Source: Prochlorococcus marinus (GTDB lineage: Bacteria > Cyanobacteriota > Cyanobacteriia > PCC-6307 > Cyanobiaceae). Taken from it: a DNA stretch of 64,000 nucleotides. The DNA lies in NCBI RefSeq assembly GCF_001180265.1, contig NZ_CVSW01000032.1, positions 124,001 through 188,000 of the forward strand. Direction: 5' to 3'. The notes under the pieces were generated by a model that was not told where the DNA came from, ran no database searches, and was given only the letters and a program-made list of their open reading frames with translations. Positions 52,259 through 59,516 of this stretch are shown in pieces (the first letter of the stretch is position 1; every line of letters begins with the position of its first letter). The translations under genes were made by a program, and so were the position numbers.

Positions 52259-53368
52259 TTAAATCTCAAATCTATCTAAACTAAATTTTTCTAAAAAGTT
52301 TTTTTCTATTTCATTCAGATTTTTATTTTGAACTATTTTCAAAAGAAGATCACTAGTTATTGCAGAAAATAAAACTCCATTTCTGTAATGTCCTGTAGCT
52401 ATAAAAAGATTTTTAATTTTTGATTTCCCAATTATTGGTTTAAAATCTGGCGTACAAGGTCTAAATCCCCACCAATGTTCCATTTGTGGCCAGTTAATAG
52501 CTTCTGGTAATAAGGAGTAAATGCCTTCTTGCAGTTGTTTTATTCCATTAGGAGTATTACCCTGATTAAATTTTGAATTTTTTTCAACTGTCGCTCCAAC
52601 TATAATAAGACCATCATCACGTGGAACTAAATAAGTTTTTGGTCCAAAAATAACTCTTTTCAAAAAATTTGTTGGACCTTGTATTGATAGCATTTGTCCC
52701 TTCACAGGAAAGACTGGAATCTTATTAAAAATTTTTTTACTCCAAGCACCACAGCATATAATTGCTTTTTCGCAGGTAATTTTTTTTAGTTCTCCAGTGG
52801 CACATAAAACTGTTGCACCAATAATTTTGTTTTTTTCTAATATCAAATCCTCTACTTCTGCCCCTTCTTGAAATTCAACTCTATGCAAGGAGCATGCTCG
52901 CTCAAGAGCACGCATCAGTCTTCTTCGATTATCTATTTGACCATCTTGTTCAAAAAGTAAACCATGTTTCCAAATAGAATTCATCCCATTAATTTCTGTT
53001 TGAAGATCTTTGTGATTTAAATATTTTCCGTATTTATAAGTGGGAAACTCTTCAAGATCTTCTTTATTTTTAAAAGGAACTACTATGCCACATTTTTTTA
53101 AACCGCATTTAATATTACTATCTTGCTCTATATTTTTTATCCATTTTGGAATTAGACTTTGACTTTCTTGGCCAAATTTTAGTAATTCATCTTCAAGCCC
53201 TTCCGCATGAGTAGCTAACATTCCTGCAGCAACAAATCCAGCTGATTCATTTCTGTTTTTGCTTAAAATTATAACTTTGAAGTTATTTCTAGAAAATTCA
53301 TATGCGATAGATAAACCTACAAGCCCACCGCCAATAATTAATATTGATTTTTTTGTTTCTTGTGTCAT
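52259..53368 (-). CDS. thiO: FAD-dependent glycine oxidase ThiO-like
   Basis: 369 residues, DAO-type flavoprotein. The dinucleotide loop is ILIIGGGLVGLSIAYEF; further motifs are AAGMLATHAEG, PVFPVKGQMLSIQG and the terminal GFRPCTPDFKPIIG with GHYRNGVLFS. This matches ThiO, which oxidises glycine to the imine used in thiazole synthesis. In many cyanobacteria it is fused to ThiG; here it is alone. A related amine oxidase cannot be fully excluded. Confidence 0.88.
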   Translation of the reverse strand: MTQETKKSILIIGGGLVGLSIAYEFSRNNFKVIILSKNRNESAGFVAAGMLATHAEGLEDELLKFGQESQSLIPKWIKNIEQDSNIKCGLKKCGIVVPFKNKEDLEEFPTYKYGKYLNHKDLQTEINGMNSIWKHGLLFEQDGQIDNRRRLMRALERACSLHRVEFQEGAEVEDLILEKNKIIGATVLCATGELKKITCEKAIICCGAWSKKIFNKIPVFPVKGQMLSIQGPTNFLKRVIFGPKTYLVPRDDGLIIVGATVEKNSKFNQGNTPNGIKQLQEGIYSLLPEAINWPQMEHWWGFRPCTPDFKPIIGKSKIKNLFIATGHYRNGVLFSAITSDLLLKIVQNKNLNEIEKNFLEKFSLDRFEI

Positions 53369-53445
53369 TTAATAATTAATATTTTTTTGTGTTTTGGTCC
53401 TCTTTTCCTTTATATCCAATAATATTAATAAAGAGACTTTTGATA

Positions 53446-54918
53446 ATGAACAATTTGAAATCTTGGGAAGCTGTGATTGGTTTGGAGACTCATGTACAGC
53501 TTAATACGAAAAGTAAAATATTCACATCTGCGTCAACAGCTTTTGGGGATGAGCCTAACACCCATATAGATCCAGTAGTTTGTGGCTTGCCAGGAACTCT
53601 TCCAGTTTTAAATGAGACTGTTCTTGAGTATGCTGTAAAAACTTCTTTAGCATTAAATTTAGATGTTGCAGAACATTGTAAATTTGATAGAAAACAATAT
53701 TTTTATCCTGACCTGCCCAAAAATTATCAAATTTCACAATTTGATGAGCCACTAGCTGAAAATGGTTGGTTAGAAGTTGAAATAATAGAAAAGAATAAAG
53801 AATCATATATAAAAAAAATTGGGATAGAAAGGCTACATATAGAAGAGGACGCCGGTAAATTAGTTCATTCAGGTAGTGATAGATTAGCTGGTTCAAAATA
53901 TTCTTTAATTGATTACAATCGAGCTGGAATAGCACTTTGTGAAATTGTAAGTAAACCAGATATTAGAACAGGTAAAGAGGCGTCTGAATATGCTTCTGAG
54001 ATTAGAAGAACAGTTAGATATCTAGGAGTATCAGATGGAAATATGCAGGAGGGTTCATTAAGGTGTGATGTCAATATTTCAGTTAGAAAAGGACCTAATG
54101 CTCCTTTTGGTACCAAAGTCGAAATAAAGAATATGAATTCATTTTCTGCAATTCAAAAGGCTTGTGATTATGAAATAGCTAGACAAATAGAAGTGTATGA
54201 AAATGGAGGAAAAATTTTCCAAGAAACAAGGTTATGGGATGAAGCAAAGCAAATAACGAAAAGTATGAGATCAAAAGAAGGAAGCAGTGACTATAGATAT
54301 TTTCCTGATCCTGACTTAGGACCAATTGAAGTAACAAAATCCCAAAAAGAAATATGGTTTAAAGAACTACCAGAATTGCCTTCTAAGAAAAGAAGTAAAT
54401 ATGTAAGTGAATTTGGTTTGTCTGCATATGATGCAAGGGTAATTTCTGATGAAATTAACATGGCAAAGTTTTTTGAAGAAACAGTAGCTAATGGTGCTGA
54501 GGCCAAACTAGCTTCAAATTGGGTAACAAGTGATATTGTGGGTTATTTAAAAGCAAATAAACTTAGTTTTAGTGACTTAAAACTTAGTGCTGAAAATCTT
54601 GCTGAAATGATTAGCATGATTTCAAATAAAACTATCAGTGGAAAAATTGCAAAAGAAATTTTACCTGAACTAATTCAAAAAAATATTTCTCCGAAAAAAT
54701 TAGTTGAAGAAAAAGGGTTGGCAATGATATCTGATTCTTCAAGTATTTTGCCAATAATTGATGAACTCATAACTGAACATCCAAATGAGGTTCAAGCATT
54801 TAGAAATGGTAAAACTAAATTACTTGGTTTTTTTGTTGGCCAATTAATGAAAAGAACAAAAGGTAAAGCTGACCCTAAACTTGCAAATAAACTTCTTGCA
54901 GAAAAATTGAATAGTTAA
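53446..54918 (+). CDS. gatB: Aspartyl/glutamyl-tRNA amidotransferase subunit B
   Basis: 490 residues from the ATG that begins MNNLKSWEAVIGLETHVQL, the family start. The frame is open 57 bases further upstream but adds no family sequence. Motifs: YPDLPKNYQISQ, the IGIERLHIEEDAGK metal/tRNA region, DYNRAGIALCEIV and a C-terminal YqeY-like tail. GatCAB converts misacylated Glu-tRNA-Gln to Gln-tRNA-Gln. It is convergent with coaE (4 bases apart). Confidence 0.97.
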   Translation: MNNLKSWEAVIGLETHVQLNTKSKIFTSASTAFGDEPNTHIDPVVCGLPGTLPVLNETVLEYAVKTSLALNLDVAEHCKFDRKQYFYPDLPKNYQISQFDEPLAENGWLEVEIIEKNKESYIKKIGIERLHIEEDAGKLVHSGSDRLAGSKYSLIDYNRAGIALCEIVSKPDIRTGKEASEYASEIRRTVRYLGVSDGNMQEGSLRCDVNISVRKGPNAPFGTKVEIKNMNSFSAIQKACDYEIARQIEVYENGGKIFQETRLWDEAKQITKSMRSKEGSSDYRYFPDPDLGPIEVTKSQKEIWFKELPELPSKKRSKYVSEFGLSAYDARVISDEINMAKFFEETVANGAEAKLASNWVTSDIVGYLKANKLSFSDLKLSAENLAEMISMISNKTISGKIAKEILPELIQKNISPKKLVEEKGLAMISDSSSILPIIDELITEHPNEVQAFRNGKTKLLGFFVGQLMKRTKGKADPKLANKLLAEKLNS

Positions 54919-54922
54919 AGCT

Positions 54923-55540
54923 TTATAGAAGTTCTCTTATTGTCTTGATCCATTTATTTTGATCATCTGAATTATCTAAAATAATGTCTGAAAATTTGCT
55001 TTTTTCTTCAAAACTTAATTGAAGATTTATTGACTCATATGCTTCTTTTTCGCTAATTTTATCTCGTGTCATAAGTCTTTTTTTTTGTATTTCTCTAGGA
55101 CATTTAACTAACCATATTTCAGTGCAAATATCTTCAAATTTTGCTTCAAATAATAAAGGAATAACTAATACTAAAGTCTGAGTATTTCTGTGATGACTGC
55201 ATTCTACTATCATTTTTTCTTTAATTAATGGGTGAAGTAGTTTTTCAATCCATTCTTTACTTTCTGGATTTTTAAAAATAATGTTCCTTAAAAGTTTTCT
55301 GTTTATTAACCTTTCTGAATTGTTCTTATTATCAATAATTTTATTTCCAAAATAATCTAAAATTTTCTTATATCCATATGTGTCAGGTTTGATTAATTCT
55401 CTTGATAAATTATCTGCATCTAATATTGGAATGTTTTTATGTTTTCTAATGTAATTAGTTATGGTTGTTTTCCCACTGGCAATACCTCCTGTTAAACCAA
55501 TTCTTCTTTGGTTGTCTTTTGATTTTTGAATAATATCCAT
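54923..55540 (-). CDS. coaE: Dephospho-CoA kinase
   Basis: 205 residues. P-loop RIGLTGGIASGKTTITNYI, DADNLSRELI and the LVIPLLFEAKFE lid region identify CoaE, the last step of coenzyme A synthesis. Length is standard. It is divergent from argJ over a 75-base gap. Confidence 0.95.
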   Translation of the reverse strand: MDIIQKSKDNQRRIGLTGGIASGKTTITNYIRKHKNIPILDADNLSRELIKPDTYGYKKILDYFGNKIIDNKNNSERLINRKLLRNIIFKNPESKEWIEKLLHPLIKEKMIVECSHHRNTQTLVLVIPLLFEAKFEDICTEIWLVKCPREIQKKRLMTRDKISEKEAYESINLQLSFEEKSKFSDIILDNSDDQNKWIKTIRELL

Positions 55541-55615
55541 ATAATTAATAATAATCTAATTACTTGTTTCTTTAGTATTAAAGAGTAGTTAGTATGAATT
55601 AAAATACCAAAAAGT

Positions 55616-56854
55616 TTGAGCAAGTTAGATTCCAATTGGTCGTTTGTTGATGACAGTAAGGTAACACCCAAGGGGTTTCTTTTTGCTGGAATATCTGCTG
55701 GATTAAAAGCTTCTAATAAAAAAGATTTAGCACTAATACTCGCTCCTGAAGGCAGTATTTTTAGTGGGATGTTTACTCAATCAATAGTTCGCGCTTCATG
55801 TGTGGATATTTGCGAGGACAGAATTAAAAGAGCTTCGGGTTTTGTACGAGCAATACTAATTAATTCTGGTCAAGCAAATGCATGTACAGGAAATCTTGGA
55901 ATTCAACATTTTCAAATTGCTACAGCAAAGATTGCGGAACTTTTAGGAATAAAAGAAGAAGAAGTTTTAATGTGCTCAACTGGCGTAATTGGTGTTCCTA
56001 TACAAATAAATGATTTATTAAAAAATTTACCGAATTTAGTTAGTGATTTAAAAGTTAATAATTTTCAAAATGCAGCAGAAGCAATTTTAACTACTGATTT
56101 GACTTTAAAAAAAGTTTTAATAGAGGCGATGATTCAAGGCAAAAAAATAAAAATAGGAGGATTTGCAAAAGGTTCTGGAATGATTTATCCCAATATGGCT
56201 ACAATGCTTGCTTTTCTTACCTGTGATGCAGGTATTCAAAAAGAGGAATGGGATAAAATGATCGCTATTGCGGTTAAAAAATCTTTTAATGCAATATCAG
56301 TTGATGGAGAGACAAGTACAAATGATTCCTTTGTTGGAATAAATGCAGGAGAGAAAATTGAAAAAAGGTTTTTTCCAATTATCCAAGAAGGGATTGATAT
56401 TGTATGTCAAAACTTGGCAAAAAATATTGCAAGAGATGGAGAAGGAGCAAATTGTTTATTAGAAGTTTTGGTTCTAGGAGCAAAAAATACTGATGATGCA
56501 ATTATGCTCGGGAAATCTATATGTAATTCAGCGTTGGTAAAAACTGCGATACATGGTTGTGACCCGAATTGGGGAAGAATTATTTCTGCTGCAGGTAATT
56601 CTGGAGTTCAATTCAACTTAAATGACGTTGATTTGTATATAGGTAATGATCAGATTTTGGAAAAGGGAAATTTAAGTAAATATGATCCACAAAAAGTCAC
56701 AAAATATATTGAGTCCAGAATGAAAGGTAGATATTTGGTGGATGATATTGTAAAAATAATTATTAATCTAAACTCAGGTAAATCGAGAGGCACAGCTTGG
56801 GGATGTGATCTCTCTAAAAAGTATATTGAAATAAATAGTGAGTATACAACTTAG
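55616..56854 (+). CDS. argJ: Bifunctional glutamate N-acetyltransferase / amino-acid acetyltransferase
   Basis: 412 residues from a TTG start. The autocleavage site is in GMIYPNMATMLAFLTCDA, where the Thr becomes the beta-chain nucleophile. Other motifs: GVTPGFLFAG-like start (here KVTPKGFLFAG), NSGQANACTG, HGCDPNWGRI, and the terminal RGTAWGCDLS ending INSEYTT. It recycles the acetyl group in arginine synthesis. Its last 11 codons reappear in divergent form three more times downstream, so the 3' end may be an integration target. Everything after it is accessory. Confidence 0.96.
   Translation: MSKLDSNWSFVDDSKVTPKGFLFAGISAGLKASNKKDLALILAPEGSIFSGMFTQSIVRASCVDICEDRIKRASGFVRAILINSGQANACTGNLGIQHFQIATAKIAELLGIKEEEVLMCSTGVIGVPIQINDLLKNLPNLVSDLKVNNFQNAAEAILTTDLTLKKVLIEAMIQGKKIKIGGFAKGSGMIYPNMATMLAFLTCDAGIQKEEWDKMIAIAVKKSFNAISVDGETSTNDSFVGINAGEKIEKRFFPIIQEGIDIVCQNLAKNIARDGEGANCLLEVLVLGAKNTDDAIMLGKSICNSALVKTAIHGCDPNWGRIISAAGNSGVQFNLNDVDLYIGNDQILEKGNLSKYDPQKVTKYIESRMKGRYLVDDIVKIIINLNSGKSRGTAWGCDLSKKYIEINSEYTT
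56822..56854 (+). repeat. argJ 3'-end repeat, copy 1 (intact gene)
   Basis: The last 11 codons of argJ, reading Y-I-E-I-N-S-E-Y-T-T-stop. Divergent copies occur at 58361-58393, 60211-60243 and 60454-60486 on the same strand. The 13 bases after the stop, TTGAGATCCATTG, match TTGAGATCTATTG at 58327-58339 in 12 positions. This is the probable parental site. Confidence 0.7.
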
Positions 56855-56856
56855 TT

Positions 56857-56883
56857 GAGATCCATTGCAGGGCAAGCGATCTC
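56857..56883 (+). terminator. Hairpin immediately downstream of argJ
   Basis: GAGATC pairs with GATCTC at the outside and TTGC with GCAA inside, around an AGG loop. It begins 2 bases after the argJ stop, between convergent argJ and the adhesin gene. No U-tract follows on either strand, so it may be a weak terminator or a recombination site structure. Confidence 0.4.
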
Positions 56884-56900
56884 AGTGCTTCTAAAAAATC

Positions 56901-56923
56901 ATAAACCGGTAATAAACCAGTAA
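56901..56923. repeat. ATAAACC direct repeat, copy A (downstream of adhesin gene)
   Basis: The block ATAAACC-GGT-AATAAACCA-GTAA recurs as close variants at 58235-58253 and 58296-58318 in the same orientation. The copies bracket the adhesin gene, suggesting borders of a mobile or exchangeable cassette. Its low complexity leaves some chance of coincidence. Confidence 0.6.
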
Positions 56924-56928
56924 ATTAA

Positions 56929-58128
56929 TTATTGGAGTTTATAACTTGCTAAATCTTTTGTTTTAAGATCTCCAAGCGCGACTTTTTCTATTCTTTCTAA
57001 TCTCGCTAAAAGTGCATTATTTTGAGCAATAATATTTTTGTTATTTTCTTTCAAATCAGCAATTTCTTTTTTTAATTCTTTTTTTTCATTCATACTAATC
57101 TGAGTAGGTTTTGTAGCCTTACCTAATTTCCAAACAAATCCTGCTCGTGCAGAAAACTTATCCTCTAGATCACCTGCATAATCTTGGCCTGGCATTGTCA
57201 TAGATACAGCATAGTTAATAGAAAGTTTTTCATTAACCTTAGAAGCGCAACCTCCAGAAAAGGCAAAATCACCTCCATGAGTTCCAGTTCCTAATCCGCA
57301 AGCGAGAGTTGTGTCAGTTGGAACTGTAGGTAAACCTGTTAATGCAGCACTTAATGCCCCAACATTATTAATTGATTGTTCTACATCTCTTCCATTAATA
57401 AGTAATTTAGTTCCATTTGTGTAGTCGATTGGAATTGGATTTCCATTGGCATCTTTCGCGTAAACTTTTTGTCTTCCATTTTCTTCTTTTGTTATCCATG
57501 AGTTTTTACCAATATGTAATTCTCCATTTGCTTTTTTGGTAATTAATGGTTCTCCATCAATTGCAAGTCCCTCTGATGTAATGTCAATATCATTTTCATC
57601 TGTTCCGATCTGGATAGTGCCATCAGCATTTTTAGTAATAACAGCAGCACCATCAATATTTAGTCCATCTGCGACAACATCGATATCATTTGCATTAGCA
57701 CCAATTTGGATTGATCCATCTGTTTGGTCGCTGATTATCGAAGATATACCTTTTGGATATAAAACTTTATTGGGTAATGAAACATTATCTAGTTTGTTAA
57801 TTTGATTATTAATGAGATCATATTCCAGCGTGATTATATTGTCAGTTGGAAGTTCAGTAGCATTGAAATATATTTTGCCCTGATATTGGTCGATAATCGC
57901 GGTAGTTCCCAACTGATTATTTATAGTATTAACATTATTATCTGTAGATCCATAACTACTTAAAAGGGTCTCGCTTCCATCAGTTTTAACTCCAAATAAC
58001 TGAATTGTAGGTGTACCGCTAATACTAGTGTTAACACCTTTGATGAATTGATATTCATCTGCTTTTGAGGGATTAGAACCAAGAATTAGAGAAGTTCCAA
58101 TTACAAACAATGTAAGTAACTTTTTCAT
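56929..58128 (-). CDS. Trimeric autotransporter-like adhesin with C-terminal coiled coil
   Basis: 399 residues. A signal peptide covers about 1-23 (LLTLFVIGTSLILGS, ending SKA). The stalk contains two tandem 32-residue repeats at about 137-200 (DGSIQIGANANDIDVVADG / DGTIQIGTDENDIDITSEG) and part of a third. Residues about 252-337 resemble a YadA-type membrane anchor: NVGALSAALTGLP, LACGLGTGTHGGDFAFSGG, LSINYAVSM and ARAGFVWKLG. Unusually, about 60 more residues follow, including a predicted coiled coil (about 345-383). It is the only gene in the first repeat-bounded interval after argJ. Cell-surface attachment is an inference. Confidence 0.7.
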   Translation of the reverse strand: MKKLLTLFVIGTSLILGSNPSKADEYQFIKGVNTSISGTPTIQLFGVKTDGSETLLSSYGSTDNNVNTINNQLGTTAIIDQYQGKIYFNATELPTDNIITLEYDLINNQINKLDNVSLPNKVLYPKGISSIISDQTDGSIQIGANANDIDVVADGLNIDGAAVITKNADGTIQIGTDENDIDITSEGLAIDGEPLITKKANGELHIGKNSWITKEENGRQKVYAKDANGNPIPIDYTNGTKLLINGRDVEQSINNVGALSAALTGLPTVPTDTTLACGLGTGTHGGDFAFSGGCASKVNEKLSINYAVSMTMPGQDYAGDLEDKFSARAGFVWKLGKATKPTQISMNEKKELKKEIADLKENNKNIIAQNNALLARLERIEKVALGDLKTKDLASYKLQ

Positions 58129-58234
58129 AATGAAAATCTATTTATTACTACTTTCCTAGATTTTTAGTGATTTGCTACCTTTGTAAGTCTATTTCTATAT
58201 TTATTTATAAATAAATACCCCATTTTTCATTTGA

Positions 58235-58253
58235 ATAAACCATTAATAAACCA
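58235..58253. repeat. ATAAACC direct repeat, copy B
   Basis: ATAAACCATTAATAAACCA, upstream of the adhesin gene; a variant of the blocks at 56901 and 58296. Confidence 0.6.
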
Positions 58254-58295
58254 CCGCCCTAATTATATCAATCGTTTTCAGATATTAAAATTCAA

Positions 58296-58318
58296 ATAAA
58301 CCACTAATAAACCACTAA
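58296..58318. repeat. ATAAACC direct repeat, copy C
   Basis: The block ATAAACC-ACT-AATAAACCA-CTAA differs from copy A at three positions. It is followed directly by the TCAATCC block, which elsewhere sits just after an argJ-tail copy. Confidence 0.6.
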
Positions 58319-58319
58319 C

Positions 58320-58343
58320 TCAATCCTTGAGATCTATTGGTAT
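58320..58343 (+). repeat. 24-bp TCAATCC...CTATTGGTAT block, copy 1
   Basis: This 24-base block matches 60246-60269 in 21 positions. Its middle (TTGAGATCTATTG) also matches the 13 bases following the argJ stop. It therefore appears to be the downstream part of the argJ-tail repeat unit. Confidence 0.75.
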
Positions 58344-58360
58344 AACTAACTTTTACCTTG

Positions 58361-58393
58361 TATGTTGGTATCAACAGCGAATATACAACTTAA
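58361..58393 (+). repeat. argJ 3'-end repeat, copy 2
   Basis: Read in frame this is Y-V-G-I-N-S-E-Y-T-T-stop, identical to argJ in 25 of 33 bases. Six of the eight differences are third codon positions, and N-S-E-Y-T-T uses different synonymous codons (AAC AGC GAA). The upstream codons degrade into a stop. This is the signature of a relic from a diverged argJ gene and not a recent local duplication. Confidence 0.7.
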
Positions 58394-58438
58394 CCCTAAA
58401 ACGTATTTATATCAACTGATTTGAAGATTATTAATATG

Positions 58439-58460
58439 TTGCTTACGGTTTGCTTACATT
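58439..58460 (+). repeat. Tandem 11-bp direct repeats TTGCTTAC(G/A)(G/T)T, left set
   Basis: Two adjacent 11-base units, TTGCTTACGGT and TTGCTTACATT. The same pattern recurs at 60075-60096 and once at 60364-60374, always in the same orientation and near argJ-tail-like copies. The spacing resembles protein-binding iterons or integrase arm sites; that role is a hypothesis. Confidence 0.65.
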
Positions 58461-58504
58461 AAATTAAGACTTAATTATTACTAATTTAATTTAGTCGCAC
58501 TAGG

Positions 58505-58672
58505 TTAAACATATCCATTAACTATGGTTGGATGTTCTTTGTTCTTGAACATTTTTCTATAGTCATCATGCAATCTTTCAGTTGCAAATTTTCTTTTCTT
58601 CATTGCATCTCTGATTAAATCCATCTCATTGAATTTACGATTGAGAATTTTGAATGGAGTAGTTAGTTTCAT
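58505..58672 (-). CDS. 55-residue small protein, second of a tandem pair
   Basis: The product begins MKLTTPFKILNRKFNEMDLI and is basic and helical, ending HPTIVNGYV. A perfect AGGAGG Shine-Dalgarno (58677-58682 on this strand) sits 4 bases before the ATG, which is rare in this genome and strongly supports translation. The leader and first codons (AGGAGGT-TTTATGAAACTA) nearly match those of the small gene just upstream. No known family recognised; similar short Prochlorococcus proteins occur in islands. Confidence 0.78.
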   Translation of the reverse strand: MKLTTPFKILNRKFNEMDLIRDAMKKRKFATERLHDDYRKMFKNKEHPTIVNGYV

Positions 58673-58709
58673 AAAACCTCCTTTTTTAATAAAGACTAAA
58701 ATTAATAAT

Positions 58710-58889
58710 TCAGTCGCAGTAAATTAAACAATTTTGATTTGTTGGATGTTCTCTACATTCTTTCTCCCAAAAGTTTTGAAACTCAGGGGTGCATTTCTCA
58801 AGTTCTTTTGGAGTTTCGTTTAGATTTAATCCTGCATAATTAAATGCAGTTAAGTATCTTGGAATGTTAAATTGATTTAATAGTTTCAT
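58710..58889 (-). CDS. 59-residue small Cys-containing protein, first of a tandem pair
   Basis: Starts MKLLNQFNIPRYLTAFNYAG and ends with a Cys-rich tail ECREHPTNQNCLIYCD. A perfect AGGAGG (58894-58899 on this strand) lies 4 bases before the ATG. The four cysteines could pair or bind metal. The C-terminal pattern resembles a family of small Prochlorococcus proteins that I recall ending in similar CxxY-D tails, but I cannot assign a function. It is 37 bases upstream of the second small gene and probably co-transcribed with it. Confidence 0.78.
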   Translation of the reverse strand: MKLLNQFNIPRYLTAFNYAGLNLNETPKELEKCTPEFQNFWEKECREHPTNQNCLIYCD

Positions 58890-58925
58890 AAGACCTCCTA
58901 GATCTATATCTATATTTTCCTCCTA

Positions 58926-58951
58926 TTGACTTGAAATTCATAGAGTATTTT
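58926..58951 (+). promoter_or_regulatory. Possible promoter for the structured RNA
   Basis: TTGACT at 58926-58931 and TATTTT at 58946-58951 face the RNA gene, but the 14-base spacer is short. Transcription would start around 58957. The small-gene pair is transcribed in the opposite direction from the same gap. Confidence 0.25.
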
Positions 58952-58956
58952 TACCC

Positions 58957-59108
58957 GAGTAGAAGTGCTTTGTGGTTGTCACGACTATCTTTTCTCGTTC
59001 AGTAGGAGTAGAAATAATTCAGGAGTCAAAAGCACTTCATCGACTTTGTGGACAGCGAGGTGCATACGACTCGAAGAGGGCAAACAAATGCCCTCTTATT
59101 TTATTTTT
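58957..59108 (+). ncRNA. Structured small RNA candidate, about 150 nt
   Basis: A 10-bp perfect stem joins GAAGTGCTTT (58962-58971) with AAAGCACTTC (59029-59038). Smaller hairpins are ACGA/TCGT inside it and CGAG/CTCG after it (59056-59073). A 9-bp GC-containing terminator with U-tract closes the unit. The higher GC content contrasts with the surrounding AT-rich DNA. Two GGAGT motifs (around 59005 and 59022) lie in the interior loop. Short reading frames across it look spurious. It is not tmRNA, SRP RNA, 6S or Yfr1 by any motif I know. The 5' end is approximate. Confidence 0.7.
59074..59108 (+). terminator. Strong rho-independent terminator
   Basis: AAGAGGGCA pairs perfectly with TGCCCTCTT (9 bp) around a 6-base loop AACAAA, followed by ATTTTATTTTT. 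The T-rich side is on the + strand, so it ends a + strand transcript. It is the clearest intrinsic terminator in the window. Confidence 0.88.
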
Positions 59109-59198
59109 CGTAAACTTTTACTCATTCTTTTCGCTACATTTTATCGACATTAGTATTTAGGATATGAACGGTTAGATTTATCAAAATAGGAAGTAATT

Positions 59199-59492
59199 AT
59201 GTTTGTAAGTATTGATTTATGTTTAGTCCCTATTGGAGTTGGAACTTCCCTATCTCCTTATATAAAAGAGTGTATTGAAGTTATCAAAAATGAAGGTCTT
59301 AACTATGAATTAGGAGCGAATGGAACTGCAATAGAGGGAGATTGGGATAAAGTATTTGAATGTGTTAAAAAATGCCATAAAAAAATTCATTCAAAAGGTG
59401 CGCCTAGAATTTATACAACAATGAAAGTAAATACTAGAACTGATAAAGAACAAAAATTCTCAGATAAAGTAAAAAGTGTATTAGATAAATAA
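59199..59492 (+). CDS. MTH1187/YkoF-family thiamine-binding protein
   Basis: 97 residues. The fold signature reads ISIDLCLVPIGVG-like (here VSIDLCLVPIGVG), LSPYIKECIEVIK, GLNYELGANGTAIEGDWDKVFECVKKCHK and APRIYTTMKVNTRTDK. This ferredoxin-like family forms oligomers and in some members binds thiamine or pyrimidine precursors. It lies inside the second repeat-bounded interval, so it appears to be cargo. Family confidence is good, ligand uncertain. Confidence 0.88.
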   Translation: MFVSIDLCLVPIGVGTSLSPYIKECIEVIKNEGLNYELGANGTAIEGDWDKVFECVKKCHKKIHSKGAPRIYTTMKVNTRTDKEQKFSDKVKSVLDK

Positions 59493-59516
59493 TGGAACAA
59501 GAACGCAATTACGATA

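Larger units (their letters stand above)
58129..58504. other. Gene-free repeat-rich stretch
   Basis: A 376-base gap between the adhesin start and the first small gene. It holds two ATAAACC blocks, the TCAATCC...GAAATCTATTGG-like block (58320-58343), the second argJ-tail copy (58361-58393), a degenerate TATATCAA block (58409-58428) and a pair of 11-bp direct repeats (58439-58460). No coding frame was found. The adhesin promoter should lie near 58130-58230. Confidence 0.6.

Noticed and set aside
53389..53445. Upstream extension of gatB
   Set aside because: Adds 19 residues not seen in the family; the ATG at 53446 gives the normal GatB start.
58965..59160. Two overlapping 62-codon frames on the + strand
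   Set aside because: They run through the stable hairpins and the terminator of the structured RNA, lack a ribosome binding site, and have no protein-like composition.
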